In this document: in pieces, positions 8,792 through 17,772 of the stretch
How positions within the stretch are numbered: the stretch's first letter is position 1
Layout of the letters: every line of letters starts with the position of its first letter
NCBI GenBank assembly: GCA_002481295.1
Contig: DLDU01000068.1
Span: 35,861 to 99,860, forward strand
DNA from: Prevotella sp. UBA7764
GTDB taxonomy: Bacteria; Bacteroidota; Bacteroidia; Bacteroidales; Bacteroidaceae
DNA length: 64,000 bases
Reading direction: 5' to 3'
Program-made: the position numbers and the translations under genes
Notes under the pieces: generated by a model
Databases searched by the model: none
Seen by the model: the letters and a program-made list of their open reading frames with translations, nothing else
Told to the model about the DNA's origin: nothing

Positions 8792-11038
8792 ATGAGCAAC
8801 GCATGGCGCAACTTCCGTGGCACGCTGTGGACGGAAGAGATCAATCTCAGAGATTTCATTCAGAATAACTACACCCAGTACGACGGTGACGAGAGTTTCC
8901 TCGTCGGTCCTACTGACGCTACCAACACCCTTTGGGGCGAGCTGCAAAAACTACAGAAAGAGGAACGTGCCAAAGGCGGTGTCCTCGATATGGAGACAGA
9001 AGTAGTCTCTGGGCTCACTGCTTATGGCCCCGGCTACATCAACGAGAAGACCAAAGACCTCGAACGTGTCGTAGGCCTTCAGACCGACAAGCCGCTGAAG
9101 CGCGCCTTCATGCCCTACGGCGGCATCAAGATGGCTGAGCAGGCCTGCACCACCTATGGCTATCAGCCTTCCGAAGAGATCCACAAAATCTTCCATAAAT
9201 ATGTCAAGACGCACAACGACGGTGTCTTCGACGCTTACACGCCGGAGATGAAGCATGTGCGTCACAACCATATCCTCACTGGTCTGCCCGACACCTACGG
9301 CCGTGGCCGCATCGTGGGTGACTACCGTCGTGTAGCCCTCTACGGTATCGACCGTCTCATTGAGGAGAAGCAGAAAGACCTCGCCACTATGGGCGAGCGC
9401 GAGATGATCGACGAGGTCATCCGCCTGCGCGAGGAGATCGCCATGCAGATCAAGGCACTCAAGGGCCTCAAGGAGATGGCAGCACAGTATGGCTTCGACA
9501 TCTCCAAACCTGCTACCAATGCCCGCGAGGCTGTACAGTGGCTCTACTTCGGTTACTTGGGAGCCGTGAAGACACAGAACGGTGCTGCCATGTCGGTGGG
9601 CCGCGTCTCTACCTTCCTCGACATCTACATCACACGCGACCTCAACGAGGGTACGTTGACTGAGGATGATGCACAGGAGCTCATCGACCACTTGGTGATG
9701 AAGTTCCGCATGGTGAAGTTTGCCCGTATCCCTTCTTACAACGAGCTCTTCTCCGGCGACCCGGTATGGGCTACGCTCGAGGTGGCAGGCATCGGACAGG
9801 ACGGCCGCCACATGGTGACAAAGAACGACTTCCGCTTCCTCCACACACTGGAGAACATGGGACCATCGCCCGAGCCTAACCTCACCGTGCTCTACAGCAG
9901 CCGTCTGCCCAAGGCTTTCAAGCGCTATGCTGCCTACATCTCGGTGAAGACCAGCTCTATCCAGTACGAGAACGATGATGTCATGCGTCCTGTCTGGGGC
10001 GACGACTACAGCATCTGCTGCTGCGTGAGCGCTACTCAGACGGGTAAGGAGATGCAGTTCTTCGGTGCACGTGCCAACCTCGCCAAGTGCCTCACCTACG
10101 CCATCAGTGGTGGCGTGGACAGCAAGACACGTGAGCAGGTGGGACCTGCCTACCGTCCTATTGAGGGCGACGTGGTGACCTACGATGAGTTCATGCCCCG
10201 CTTCATGGATATGATGGAGTGGCTGGCCGCTGTCTATGTCAAGACGCTGAACCTCATCCACTACATGCACGACAAATACTTCTATGAGGCTGAGGAGATG
10301 GCTCTCATCGACACCGATGTGCGCCGCACCTTCGCCACGGGTATTGCCGGCTTCTCTCATGTCGTTGACTCCATCTCGGCTATCAAATATGCCAAGGTCA
10401 ACATCATCCGCGACGAGACGGGCTTCCCCTTGGAGTTCAAGACCGAGGGCGACTTCCCCCGCTACGGCAACGACGACGACCGTGCCGACAGCATCGCAGT
10501 GTGGTTGCTCAAGACTTTCATCGGCATGGTGAAGAAACATCACACCTATCGCAACTCCGAGCCGACAACGTCTATCCTGACCATCACTTCCAATGTGGTC
10601 TATGGTAAGTACACGAGCAACATGCCTGACGGCCGTAAGGCCGGTGCCCCGCTCTCTCCTGGTGCCAACCCATCTTATGGCGCTGAGAAGAACGGCCTGT
10701 TGGCTTCGCTCAACTCGCTGGCTAAGTTGCCCTACAAGTATGCACTCGACGGCATCTCCAACACGCAGACCATCAGTCCGAGCGCGCTCGGACACGACGA
10801 CGACCAGCGTGCCGAGACACTCGTCAGCGTCATGGACGGCTATTTCGACAAGGGTGCACACCACCTCAATGTCAACGTCTTCGGCGTGGACAAGCTCAAG
10901 GATGCCATGGAGCATCCTGAGAAGCCGGAGTATGCCAACTTCACCATCCGTGTGAGTGGCTATGCCGTGAAGTTCATCGACCTGACCCGTGAGCAGCAGC
11001 TCGACGTCATCGCCCGCCAGGCTCATGAAAGACTCTAA
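8792..11038 (+). CDS. pflB: Formate C-acetyltransferase (pyruvate formate-lyase)
   Basis: Glycyl-radical enzyme converting pyruvate and CoA to acetyl-CoA and formate in anaerobic metabolism. The ATG at 8792 is chosen because the product then begins [16 protein letters not shown], matching the usual PflB N-terminus. A GTG 54 bp upstream lies in the expected leader. About 748 aa. The adjacent active-site cysteines are in [13 protein letters not shown]. The glycyl-radical loop is near the C-terminus ([14 protein letters not shown]). A strong promoter lies 77 bp upstream, and the 3' end overlaps pflA by 14 bp, so enzyme and activase are coupled. Confidence 0.95.
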   Translation: MSNAWRNFRGTLWTEEINLRDFIQNNYTQYDGDESFLVGPTDATNTLWGELQKLQKEERAKGGVLDMETEVVSGLTAYGPGYINEKTKDLERVVGLQTDKPLKRAFMPYGGIKMAEQACTTYGYQPSEEIHKIFHKYVKTHNDGVFDAYTPEMKHVRHNHILTGLPDTYGRGRIVGDYRRVALYGIDRLIEEKQKDLATMGEREMIDEVIRLREEIAMQIKALKGLKEMAAQYGFDISKPATNAREAVQWLYFGYLGAVKTQNGAAMSVGRVSTFLDIYITRDLNEGTLTEDDAQELIDHLVMKFRMVKFARIPSYNELFSGDPVWATLEVAGIGQDGRHMVTKNDFRFLHTLENMGPSPEPNLTVLYSSRLPKAFKRYAAYISVKTSSIQYENDDVMRPVWGDDYSICCCVSATQTGKEMQFFGARANLAKCLTYAISGGVDSKTREQVGPAYRPIEGDVVTYDEFMPRFMDMMEWLAAVYVKTLNLIHYMHDKYFYEAEEMALIDTDVRRTFATGIAGFSHVVDSISAIKYAKVNIIRDETGFPLEFKTEGDFPRYGNDDDRADSIAVWLLKTFIGMVKKHHTYRNSEPTTSILTITSNVVYGKYTSNMPDGRKAGAPLSPGANPSYGAEKNGLLASLNSLAKLPYKYALDGISNTQTISPSALGHDDDQRAETLVSVMDGYFDKGAHHLNVNVFGVDKLKDAMEHPEKPEYANFTIRVSGYAVKFIDLTREQQLDVIARQAHERL

Positions 11039-11804
11039 GACACTCGGCCTCACCTCTCCTCAGGGAGGTGGGGCTTCTTTATACGTTCACTCCACCGAGT
11101 CGTTTGGCTCTGTCGACGGTCCCGGCATCCGCTTCATCATCTTTCTCAAAGGCTGCCACATGCGCTGCCGCTATTGCCACAATCCCGACACATGGCGCAT
11201 GGCAGGAGCAGAGGAGAAAGCCACGACGGTGACGGAACTGCTCGACCAGGCTGAACGCTATCGTGCCTATTGGGGCGACAAGGGTGGCATCACGGTCAGC
11301 GGCGGTGAGGCGCTGCTGCAGATCGACGGGCTTATCGCGCTCTTCGAGGAGGCGCACCGGCGTGGCATCAACACGTGTCTCGACACGGCAGCCCAACCGT
11401 TTACGCGCCGCGAACCTTTCTACGGCAAGTTTCTGCGGCTGATGCAGAGCACAGACACCGTGCTGCTGGACTTGAAGCATATCGACAGCGAGGCGCACCG
11501 TCAGCTCACCGGTCACGGCAATGAGAACATCCTCGACTGTGCCCGTTGTCTCTCCGACATTGGCGTGCCGGTATGGATCCGCCACGTGCTCGTGCCGGGA
11601 ATCACCGACGACGAGGATCAGCTGCACCGTCTCAGGGTCTTCATCGACACGCTCAACAATGTTGAGCGCGTCGAGGTGCTGCCTTATCATACCCTTGGCG
11701 TCTATAAGTGGGAGGAACTCGGCATACCTTATACGCTCAAAGACGTGCCCACACCCAGCAAGGAACAAGTGGCGCGCGCCGAAGAGATACTCTGCGGGAA
11801 ATAA
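11025..11804 (+). CDS. pflA: Pyruvate formate-lyase activating enzyme
   Basis: Radical-SAM activase that installs the glycyl radical on PflB. The [4Fe-4S] motif is CHMRCRYC (CX3CX2C), followed by the glycine-rich [11 protein letters not shown]. The ATG at 11025 overlaps the pflB end. The start of the conserved domain ([16 protein letters not shown]) comes about 20 residues later. The extra N-terminal stretch is encoded by a small GC-rich palindrome (11048-11073) resembling the dispersed repeat elsewhere in the window. The stop is followed immediately by the prophage target duplication. The gene's natural terminator now appears to be on the far side of the prophage at 51019-51057. Confidence 0.93.
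   Translation: MKDSKTLGLTSPQGGGASLYVHSTESFGSVDGPGIRFIIFLKGCHMRCRYCHNPDTWRMAGAEEKATTVTELLDQAERYRAYWGDKGGITVSGGEALLQIDGLIALFEEAHRRGINTCLDTAAQPFTRREPFYGKFLRLMQSTDTVLLDLKHIDSEAHRQLTGHGNENILDCARCLSDIGVPVWIRHVLVPGITDDEDQLHRLRVFIDTLNNVERVEVLPYHTLGVYKWEELGIPYTLKDVPTPSKEQVARAEEILCGK
11048..11073. repeat. Palindromic GC-rich element inside the pflA N-terminus
   Basis: CCTCACCTCTCC, a short loop, then GGGAGGTGGGG: an imperfect hairpin in the style of the dispersed repeat at 58137 and 62901. It is read in frame as [10 protein letters not shown]. Confidence 0.5.
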
Positions 11805-11809
11805 GCGAC
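11805..11809. repeat. Left target-site duplication (GCGAC)
   Basis: GCGAC directly after the pflA TAA recurs at 50983-50987 beyond the prophage right end. Five base pairs is the duplication length made by Mu-type transposition. The match extends to GCGACTG on both sides, so the exact boundary is uncertain by 2 bp. Confidence 0.7.
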
Positions 11810-11837
11810 TGAGTATAAAAAGGTGTATAGGGCACAG

Positions 11838-11939
11838 AACGAAACGTATATAAAGGATAGAGCACGAAAATACGTGGAACCCCTTTATTTATAGGGGATT
11901 GGAGAGATTGAGGGTTGAGAGCGAGAAAAAACGAAACGT
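11838..11939 (+). other. Left-end transposase-binding-site candidates
   Basis: The 10-mer AACGAAACGT occurs at 11838-11847 and again at 11930-11939. Related sites in inverted orientation lie at the right end. Repeated CGAAA-containing sites in opposite orientation at the two termini are the arrangement of MuA-binding att sites. Confidence 0.6.
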
Positions 11940-12033
11940 TTACATTGCTTTAATTCTGCTTTACATGGAGGCAGGCTTGATGAGGCTGAAATGAGCGAGA
12001 AGTTTACATTGGCTTTCTGATGGCTTACATGTG
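11938..12033 (+). repeat. Iterated TTTACAT motifs at the left end
   Basis: GTTTACATTG occurs at 11938-11947 and 12002-12011. Each copy is followed about 21 bp later by a TTACATG variant (near 11960 and 12024). The pair is therefore duplicated with a 64-bp period, which suggests a protein-binding array. Confidence 0.5.
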
Positions 12034-12064
12034 GGTGCTGAGGCTTTTGTAAACTACTGTTGAG

Positions 12065-12089
12065 GCTGGTATGAGTACCGGCTTTTTTT
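12065..12089 (+). terminator. Intrinsic terminator near the phage left end
   Basis: GCTGGTA, TGAG loop, TACCGGC, then seven T. The 7-bp stem has one G-T pair. It could stop pflA transcripts that enter the prophage from the left. Confidence 0.75.
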
Positions 12090-12122
12090 ATGCCCGTTTT
12101 GAATATTTAATATAGCAAAAAC

Positions 12123-12152
12123 CTTGCATATAAGGATTATTTAGTAACTTTG
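12123..12152 (+). promoter_or_regulatory. Promoter of the left-end small gene
   Basis: CTTG at 12123-12126 and TAACTTTG at 12145-12152 lie 27 bp before the ATG at 12179. The -7 match is good. The -33 is weak, with 18-bp spacing. Confidence 0.5.
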
Positions 12153-12178
12153 CAGCCAAACAAAAGACAGATCCAGAT

Positions 12179-12409
12179 ATGGCAAAAGTGGTACATGTTC
12201 ATTTAATAGGGAAGCGGAAAGACTACTACTTTAGTAGCATTTCTGCCGTGTTCACGGTTTTAAGCCGCGAGGACATCGGTGTGAGCAAGCATTGGCTGTT
12301 GAACGCGGGGCTTGGAAGAGGTCACGTGGTACACAACGAAAAGGCTGTAATTAAGGCTTCTACGCTGATTTCATGCCCTCGACGGGCAGATAATAGTGAC
12401 GGTGATTAA
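12179..12409 (+). CDS. Small protein of unknown function at the phage left end
   Basis: 76 aa (MAKVVHVHLIGKRKDYYFSS), basic, without a recognised domain. It has its own TAnnTTTG promoter and an intrinsic terminator 72 bp after its stop, so it looks like a monocistronic gene expressed in the lysogen. It lies outside the repressor, toward the host junction, where transposable phages may keep cargo or regulatory genes. No function is proposed. Confidence 0.6.
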   Translation: MAKVVHVHLIGKRKDYYFSSISAVFTVLSREDIGVSKHWLLNAGLGRGHVVHNEKAVIKASTLISCPRRADNSDGD

Positions 12410-12480
12410 AGCGGCTTAGAAGGCCGTTAAAAGGGTATTTTGAGACCGTTGTAACACGTCGGCGTACTTAACCATCTGGA

Positions 12481-12504
12481 GGGGGCTTTACGGCTCCCTT
12501 TTTT
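12481..12504 (+). terminator. Intrinsic terminator after the left-end small gene
   Basis: GGGGGCT, TTAC loop, GGCTCCC (two G-T pairs), followed by six T. Confidence 0.65.
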
Positions 12505-12531
12505 CATGGCCGAAAATAGCGATTTTTGGGG

Positions 12532-12590
12532 TTAGGCGGACAGTAAGACGGACAATTTAGGCGGACAACTTTAAGAGTTTAGGCGGACAA
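12532..12590. repeat. Four direct repeats TWAGRCGGACA
   Basis: Copies start at 12532, 12544, 12557 and 12579 (second copy TAAGACGGACA). Starts are spaced 12, 13 and 22 bp, roughly helical-turn spacing. They lie in the otherwise gene-free stretch 12410-12859 between the left-end gene and the repressor. This is where Mu has its internal activating sequence/operator region. An operator or transposition-enhancer role is inferred. Confidence 0.6.
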
Positions 12591-12859
12591 ACTACCCTAA
12601 AAATAGGGGGTGATAGGTAGGGGGGTATCGGTGAAATATTTGTTAAAAAGCGGCTTTTTGGGTGCGATAGCCCCCCCCATAAATACCATCATTTTTTACT
12701 ATATACCTTATATATATGCCCTGTTTATCGGGGTTTAACGCAATTTTAACACCGTTCAGGGGGTGGGTAAGGGTGCATCTGAGCGGCCAGAGGGTTGCCC
12801 GCAGGGGTACGCTTCAGAAAGCTAAACAAGATATTCCTTCCCATTTTTAATGATACGTA

Positions 12860-13333
12860 CTAACCGGCATTTGCAATGCCAGAACTCTTGACATCCCCAA
12901 CATCGACCCCCCTATTTCTTTCAAGTTCTTCAATTTTAGCCTTGAGCCTGCCAATTTCTTCGGCTTGCTCACTGAATCGCAAATCTTTATCTCGCATTAT
13001 CTCTAAAAACATTTGGCATACACCATCCGATGTCAGTGGGAAGTCTGGCAATGGTGCTACAACAATACCTGGTTTTGAGCGTCCTTTTATTGGCCCTACT
13101 TTTAACATAGTACCCTGACCTGTCAAAATCCACTCCGCAGAGAAGCTGTATTGATCGCACAAATCAGCAATAGCATCTACCCCCGCGTTCATTCGATTAT
13201 TCAGAATTTCTGAAAACTTTGCGGGCTTGATGCCAAGGCTCTCTGCAACCTTTGTTTTTGTGAGGCCTTTATCCTTTAATAGGCTCTCAATAGCGGCTAT
13301 AAAACGCCTGTTAATATCTGCTTTATTCATCAT
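12860..13333 (-). CDS. Phage repressor, helix-turn-helix
   Basis: 157 aa. The N-terminal half is a Cro/CI-type HTH: FIAAIESLLKDKGLTKTKVA followed by SLGIKPAKFSEILNNR and the usual WILTGQGTML end of the domain. A linker and a C-terminal coiled-coil-like segment (EQAEEIGRLKAKIEELERN) suggest dimerisation. No protease or lid domain is seen. It is transcribed away from the early operon. Two CAGA-N3-TCTG palindromes in the divergent region are the likely operators. It should keep the prophage silent by blocking the early promoter. Confidence 0.85.
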   Translation of the reverse strand: MMNKADINRRFIAAIESLLKDKGLTKTKVAESLGIKPAKFSEILNNRMNAGVDAIADLCDQYSFSAEWILTGQGTMLKVGPIKGRSKPGIVVAPLPDFPLTSDGVCQMFLEIMRDKDLRFSEQAEEIGRLKAKIEELERNRGVDVGDVKSSGIANAG

Positions 13334-13348
13334 TCTATCTAAAAATTA

Positions 13349-13401
13349 CAGAAAATCTGAAAATAATTCCATAAAAATTTGGTAGTATTACAGAAATTCT
13401 G
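13349..13401. promoter_or_regulatory. Two palindromic repressor operators
   Basis: CAGAAAATCTG at 13349-13359 and CAGAAATTCTG at 13391-13401. The second is extended to the perfect palindrome ACAGAAATTCTGT. The starts are 42 bp apart (four helical turns). The second lies inside the early promoter and touches its -7 element. Confidence 0.7.
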
Positions 13402-13409
13402 TATCTTTG
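13378..13409 (+). promoter_or_regulatory. Early lytic promoter
   Basis: TTTG at 13378-13381, a 20-bp spacer and TATCTTTG at 13402-13409: a full Bacteroidota promoter facing the transposase operon, overlapped by a repressor-type palindrome. Confidence 0.8.
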
Positions 13410-13492
13410 CACCGTGTTCCAATGAGAACGGCGCGGCAAAGATACGAAAAAGACGCGAGAAATGAGAATATTTATAGTTAAAAATAAAGATT

Positions 13493-13942
13493 ATGTTGAA
13501 AAAAGAATTTGAAGAAAGAACGAAGCTCAGCGTTTCTGAGGCAGAGTTCAACGGAATTAACGCCCTCTACATGGCATGTGGTGAAGACATCGATAAGGAT
13601 GAGTTCTGTAAGTTGTACATGACCTTCGACGGTCGCCTGGATCTGATGCACAAGATTGAGCGTGAGCACCAGCGTATTAAAGATGCTCTTTACGAAAAAG
13701 AGTTGCTGCATAAGGAGGCTATGGAGATTATCAGTGACGCTGCTGATGCAGTGCTGGAGATTCAGAAAGGTCTGCTTGATTATGAAGAGGAAAGTCCCTG
13801 TCGTTGTTCAAGAGCTGTTAAGCAGCTTGACATTAAGGCATTTTGGCTCATTGGCAGAGGCGAGACCATCAAGCGTAAGGCGAAAATGGGAATCGAATTT
13901 AATGAGGAGGATTTAGAGTATATTAGCAACAATTTGAAATAA
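13493..13942 (+). CDS. Early operon protein of unknown function
   Basis: 149 aa, first gene after the early promoter (about 80 nt leader). Mostly helical and charged, with a heptad-like centre (HKIEREHQRIKDALYEKELL) and two cysteines in CRCS. No family recognised. Position suggests an early control function or transposition partner. Confidence 0.7.
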   Translation: MLKKEFEERTKLSVSEAEFNGINALYMACGEDIDKDEFCKLYMTFDGRLDLMHKIEREHQRIKDALYEKELLHKEAMEIISDAADAVLEIQKGLLDYEEESPCRCSRAVKQLDIKAFWLIGRGETIKRKAKMGIEFNEEDLEYISNNLK

Positions 13943-13961
13943 CCCCTAAACACTTATAGTT

Positions 13962-14342
13962 ATGGAAACGAGCAACAGAAGAATCGAAGTGAGCACGGAA
14001 GTCCGCAACAAGATTATCAAGACTTTCGGTGTGACAGGTAAAACAGTGAGCAATGCTCTAAACTACACGGGCGAGCGCGGTCAGACTGATCTGGCCAAGC
14101 GCATCCGTATCATGGCACTGGAGAATGGCGGTCGCCACATGGCGAGCTGGCCTGAGTGCGAGACCATCCACGACGCTAACGGCATGATGCGCCAGATATT
14201 CGATAACGGGGCCACCATCGAGGTGGATAAGCAGACTGGCGACGCTCAATGGTTCGACCCCAAGGGCGTGAAGCGAGGTGAAAAGAAGAATATCACCATC
14301 CCCCAACTGTATGTTATGCAGGAATTGGCAGCATCATTCTAA
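13962..14342 (+). CDS. Early DNA-binding-like protein
   Basis: 126 aa. The N-terminus RRIEVSTEVRNKIIKTFGV then GKTVSNALNYTG and LAKRIRIMALENGG has the look of a helix-turn-helix domain with a following recognition-type helix. It sits just before the transposase, where Mu has ner, so a Ner-like negative regulator of early transcription is possible. That role is inferred from place and fold only. Confidence 0.6.
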   Translation: METSNRRIEVSTEVRNKIIKTFGVTGKTVSNALNYTGERGQTDLAKRIRIMALENGGRHMASWPECETIHDANGMMRQIFDNGATIEVDKQTGDAQWFDPKGVKRGEKKNITIPQLYVMQELAASF

Positions 14343-14364
14343 CCATTAAAGAACGGAGGCAGAT

Positions 14365-16380
14365 ATGGAGTACTACGGCAATGCGCTTTGCGTGAGTTAC
14401 GACGATTTGGTTGGTGGCGGCATCATGACCGCCAGCAACTTGCAGAAGATGGCTCAGCGTGGAAAACTGACAGTTGTTCGTCAGGGTAAAGGGCTTGGCA
14501 ACTGTGCCCTGGTTGCCGTTGACTCCCTGCCTGAGAAGTATAAGGCTGAGGTTAAGAAGCTCTATCCAGAGGGCAACCGCACACGCCTTATCGCGTGGGT
14601 ACAAAAGAACTACGAGCGCGACACAGCGGCCTATTCGTTCTTTTTCAACAGCAAAGAGAACACCGGCGTTGAGCTGCCTCAGGAAAAGGTGCTGGAGTAC
14701 ACCATCAACGCAAGCGTTCTAAATTGCTGCATCCGTCTGTATGACCGTGCGGCCATGTGCCAGAAGATGTTCGGGAACCGCTACAACTGGGATGAAATGA
14801 CTGCCGTCATCGACACCCTGCGCGACCTGTATCACCACACTCTTCCAGCCTCAACGATGCGCTTCCGTAAGAAGGTGGCTGAGTATAAACGTGATGGTTA
14901 CATCTGCCTGGTTAGCGGCAAGTTCGGCAACCAGTCGGCCCGTAAGGTTGACTTCAAGACGGAGCGTCTCATTCTGGGTATCGCTATCCTGCCAAATAAG
15001 CCCTTCAATACATCGGTGGCCGAAATGTATAACCAGTTCGTGTGTGGAGAGCTTGACGTTTGGGATCCTGAGACTGGCGAAATGTTCAACCCCGACGATT
15101 TCACGGATAAGAACGGTGAGCCGATGGCCCTGAGTGAAACCACTATCAACAACTATCTGAACTCACCTAAGAACCGCGTGCTGATAGACAACGCCCAAAT
15201 GAGCTTCACCACCTTTATGCACGAGGTGATGCCACACGTTCACCGTCACGCCCCGGAGTTCAGCTTCAGCAAGATCTCGTTTGATGACCGCGACCTGCCC
15301 CGCAAGCTGAAGGATAGCAAGCAGAGGCCAAAGGCTTACTACGCTTACGACGTTACGAGCCAGTGTGTTGTCGGCTATGCTTACAACCGTAATAAGAACA
15401 CCGACCTTGTGGTGGACTGCTTTCGCTCACTGTTTATGCTGATAGAGCGCGAGGGCTGGGGCTGCCCCGCACAGGTAGAGGTCGAGAACCACCTTATGAG
15501 CCAGTGGCGCGACTCATTCCTAAAGGCTGGTGTGATGTTCCCGTTTGTTCGCTTCTGCGCCCCTCAGAACTCACAGGAGAAATACGCTGAGCAAATGAAC
15601 GGTGCTAAGAAAAAGAGCGTGGAGCACAGGAACCACTTAGGTATTGGCCGCTTTTACGCTAAAGACCGCCACTACAGAACTGAGTCAAAGAAGGTGTTTG
15701 ACGAACTGAATGACACCTACGAAGACCAGGAATACTACACATGGGAGCAGCTTATTGCCGAAGACCTGAAGGATATCGAGCAATTCAACCAGACGCTGCA
15801 CCCCAACCAGAAGAAATACAAGGGCATGACCCGCTGGCAGGTGCTGGTGGAGAATATGAACCCGACTCTCCGTCCCCTCGATCGTGCTATCTGCGCCCGC
15901 TATGTTGGTGAGCACGTGAGCACATCGATACGCCGTAACTCTTACTGCCGTGTTCAGGGTAAGGACTGGTGGCTGAGTGAGGTGGAGGTTATCGAGAAAC
16001 TGGCTCCAAACGACTTCAAGGTGGAGGCTTACTACCTGACCAACGAGCAGGGCGAGGCCACCGACGTTTGGATCTACCAGAACGATATGATGGTGGATAA
16101 GCTGCAAGATGTCGGCACGTTTAACACGGCAGACGCTGAGCAGACCGACGAAGACCGTGCCATCTTCACGGAGCAGCAAAAGAAGATAGCCCATTTCGGC
16201 AAATACGTGCGCGACAACGCGATATCGCGAGTGGGTATTATGAGTAAGGCCCCGGAGGCTATCGAGGCCGACACAGACGAAACAACGGGCTTTGCGGCTG
16301 AGTCCGAAGATATACAGCCGGAAACCATGCCTGAAGCCTACCAGTTCAAGGATGAGGCAGACGCTTTGGCAGACCTGTAA
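14365..16380 (+). CDS. MuA-like transposase
   Basis: 671 aa, the size of MuA (663 aa). It carries out integration and replicative transposition. An N-terminal DNA-binding region (Mu-type start, then LIAWVQKNYERD) precedes an RNase H-like core (about 320-410). First acidic residue D329 in YYAYDVTSQCVVGYA. The last is E405 in APQNSQEKYAEQMNG. Where families of this type have the second Asp (DNG/DNT), the sequence reads VEVENH (E374), so the triad appears to be D-E-E. A beta-barrel (WWLSEVEVIEKL) and an acidic tail follow, the tail being suited to contact MuB. Next gene is MuB. Confidence 0.9.
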   Translation: MEYYGNALCVSYDDLVGGGIMTASNLQKMAQRGKLTVVRQGKGLGNCALVAVDSLPEKYKAEVKKLYPEGNRTRLIAWVQKNYERDTAAYSFFFNSKENTGVELPQEKVLEYTINASVLNCCIRLYDRAAMCQKMFGNRYNWDEMTAVIDTLRDLYHHTLPASTMRFRKKVAEYKRDGYICLVSGKFGNQSARKVDFKTERLILGIAILPNKPFNTSVAEMYNQFVCGELDVWDPETGEMFNPDDFTDKNGEPMALSETTINNYLNSPKNRVLIDNAQMSFTTFMHEVMPHVHRHAPEFSFSKISFDDRDLPRKLKDSKQRPKAYYAYDVTSQCVVGYAYNRNKNTDLVVDCFRSLFMLIEREGWGCPAQVEVENHLMSQWRDSFLKAGVMFPFVRFCAPQNSQEKYAEQMNGAKKKSVEHRNHLGIGRFYAKDRHYRTESKKVFDELNDTYEDQEYYTWEQLIAEDLKDIEQFNQTLHPNQKKYKGMTRWQVLVENMNPTLRPLDRAICARYVGEHVSTSIRRNSYCRVQGKDWWLSEVEVIEKLAPNDFKVEAYYLTNEQGEATDVWIYQNDMMVDKLQDVGTFNTADAEQTDEDRAIFTEQQKKIAHFGKYVRDNAISRVGIMSKAPEAIEADTDETTGFAAESEDIQPETMPEAYQFKDEADALADL

Positions 16381-16415
16381 GAACGATATTTCAATAACAT
16401 TTAAATACAGTTACA

Positions 16416-17291
16416 ATGGAGATTACAAAAGACATCAAAAAACGGATTTTGGCTGCAATGAAGGCCAACCGTGTGAACTATCCGAGCGACTCGAAGCATG
16501 CCTCAAGTCTTGGCATCAGCTCGGCTGTGTACTCACAACTGAATCAGGGCCAGACGGAGCGTGTTCTTAGCGAGGCCAACTGGATAAGCATGGCCCGCAG
16601 GCTTGGTGTGGAGCTTCGTCCCGGTATGGAGTGGAAGGCTGCCAAAACGGCCACGTTCAAGTACATCTGGGCACAGTTGACCGCATGTCAGGGCAGCAGC
16701 TTGAGTGCCATCATGTGCGACATGCCGAATATTGGTAAGACCTTCACGGCCCGCGAGTATGTGAAGCAGCACAAGAATGCTATCTATGTGGACTGCTCAC
16801 AGGTGAAGACCAAACGCGCTCTGGTGCGCAAGATCGCGAAGGAGTTTGGCGTAAGTGCCAACGGAACCTTTGGCGATATCTATGAAGATCTGGTGTTCTA
16901 TATCCGCACAGTCGAGAACCCGCTTATCGTACTCGATGAAGCCGGTGATTTGGCATACGAGGCATTCTTGGAGCTGAAAGCCCTTTGGAACGCAACGGAA
17001 CGCTGCTGTGCCTGGTATATGATGGGAGCCGACGGCCTGAGGGCCAAAATAGACCGTTCCGTTGATGCTAAGAAGGTGGGCTATGCTGAAATGCTGAGCC
17101 GTTACGGTGACCGCTTCTGCAAGGTGACTCCAGATGATGCTAAAGAGCGTCAGGCGTTCCTCATAGAGCAAGCGCGTGTGGTTGCCGAGGCTAATGCCCG
17201 CGAAGGCGTGGACGCTGGAGAACTGGCACGTAAGACTGGCGGTGCTCTGCGTCGCGTATATACTGAGATTGAAAAGGCTAAGGCAGTATGA
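16416..17291 (+). CDS. MuB-like AAA+ ATPase, target-capture protein
   Basis: 291 aa. The N-terminal HTH-like domain (residues 1-75) resembles that of MuB. The AAA+ module has Walker A MCDMPNIGKT (100-109) and Walker B LIVLDEAGDL (D174, E175). MuB binds DNA in an ATP-dependent way, delivers target DNA to MuA and gives target immunity. The residue starting the P-loop is not Gly, a variation also tolerated in MuB-type ATPases. Placed 35 bp after the transposase and overlapping the next gene by 4 bp. Confidence 0.9.
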   Translation: MEITKDIKKRILAAMKANRVNYPSDSKHASSLGISSAVYSQLNQGQTERVLSEANWISMARRLGVELRPGMEWKAAKTATFKYIWAQLTACQGSSLSAIMCDMPNIGKTFTAREYVKQHKNAIYVDCSQVKTKRALVRKIAKEFGVSANGTFGDIYEDLVFYIRTVENPLIVLDEAGDLAYEAFLELKALWNATERCCAWYMMGADGLRAKIDRSVDAKKVGYAEMLSRYGDRFCKVTPDDAKERQAFLIEQARVVAEANAREGVDAGELARKTGGALRRVYTEIEKAKAV

Positions 17292-17539
17292 GTAAGTACG
17301 CAAGAGATAGGAAACGGCTACTTCGCATACTGAAAAAGAAGGGGTTTCCGAGTTCCCGAAAGTGGGTGAGGTACTGGATGAAAGTAGTAAAAAGACCTCC
17401 AATCTGGCAGAATGAGCAAGAAGTCACTATTATTAACGCCTTCTACAGAAGAAAGGATGTAACACGCCACTGGTTTTGGTTCTTCAACCGCAGACCAATA
17501 GAAATACCTCAAGAATATTGCAGACCCTATTTATTATGA
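17288..17539 (+). CDS. Small basic early protein, unknown
   Basis: 83 aa, strongly basic and tryptophan-rich (KKKGFPSSRKWVRYWMKVV, HWFWFFNRRP). Start overlaps the MuB stop as ATGA, and its own stop overlaps the next start the same way, so translation is coupled. No family recognised. Confidence 0.65.
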   Translation: MSKYARDRKRLLRILKKKGFPSSRKWVRYWMKVVKRPPIWQNEQEVTIINAFYRRKDVTRHWFWFFNRRPIEIPQEYCRPYLL

Positions 17540-17772
17540 ATGAAGCGAAGATATACCCAAAGGGAACGGTGTTCCAGTTGCTGCTGAACGGTCGCGATGC
17601 CTCATCGGTCATCAACGAGTGGTGGGAGGCCAGCACTCAGGCCGATGTTCGCGTCCGCAAGGCCAAGACTAAAGGCTGTATGGTACTGGAGACCGAAGAC
17701 ATGATATATGCGAGCCACATTATCAAGCTGTGGCCCGGAACTAAGGTAAACATTAAAGAACCGAAGAAATAA
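17536..17772 (+). CDS. Small early protein, unknown
   Basis: 78 aa from the ATG that overlaps the previous stop (ATGA). An in-frame upstream ATG at 17476 is less likely. The product (MNEAKIYPKGTVFQLLL) has a mixed alpha/beta character and ends in KEPKK. The final A of its stop codon is the first base of the next gene's ATG (17772). Function unknown. Confidence 0.65.
   Translation: MNEAKIYPKGTVFQLLLNGRDASSVINEWWEASTQADVRVRKAKTKGCMVLETEDMIYASHIIKLWPGTKVNIKEPKK

Noticed and set aside
8951..11053. Long minus-strand ORF of 700 codons across pflB
   Set aside because: Antisense shadow of pflB; the plus strand has promoter, start and glycyl-radical motifs.
11805..11811. A 7-bp target duplication GCGACTG
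   Set aside because: Seven bases match at both flanks, but Mu-type elements make 5 bp; the extra TG may be chance or the phage's terminal dinucleotide. Kept as 5 bp with the doubt stated.
12532..12590. CRISPR-like array
   Set aside because: Four 11-bp repeats with 1-11-bp gaps and no cas genes; more like protein-binding iterons.
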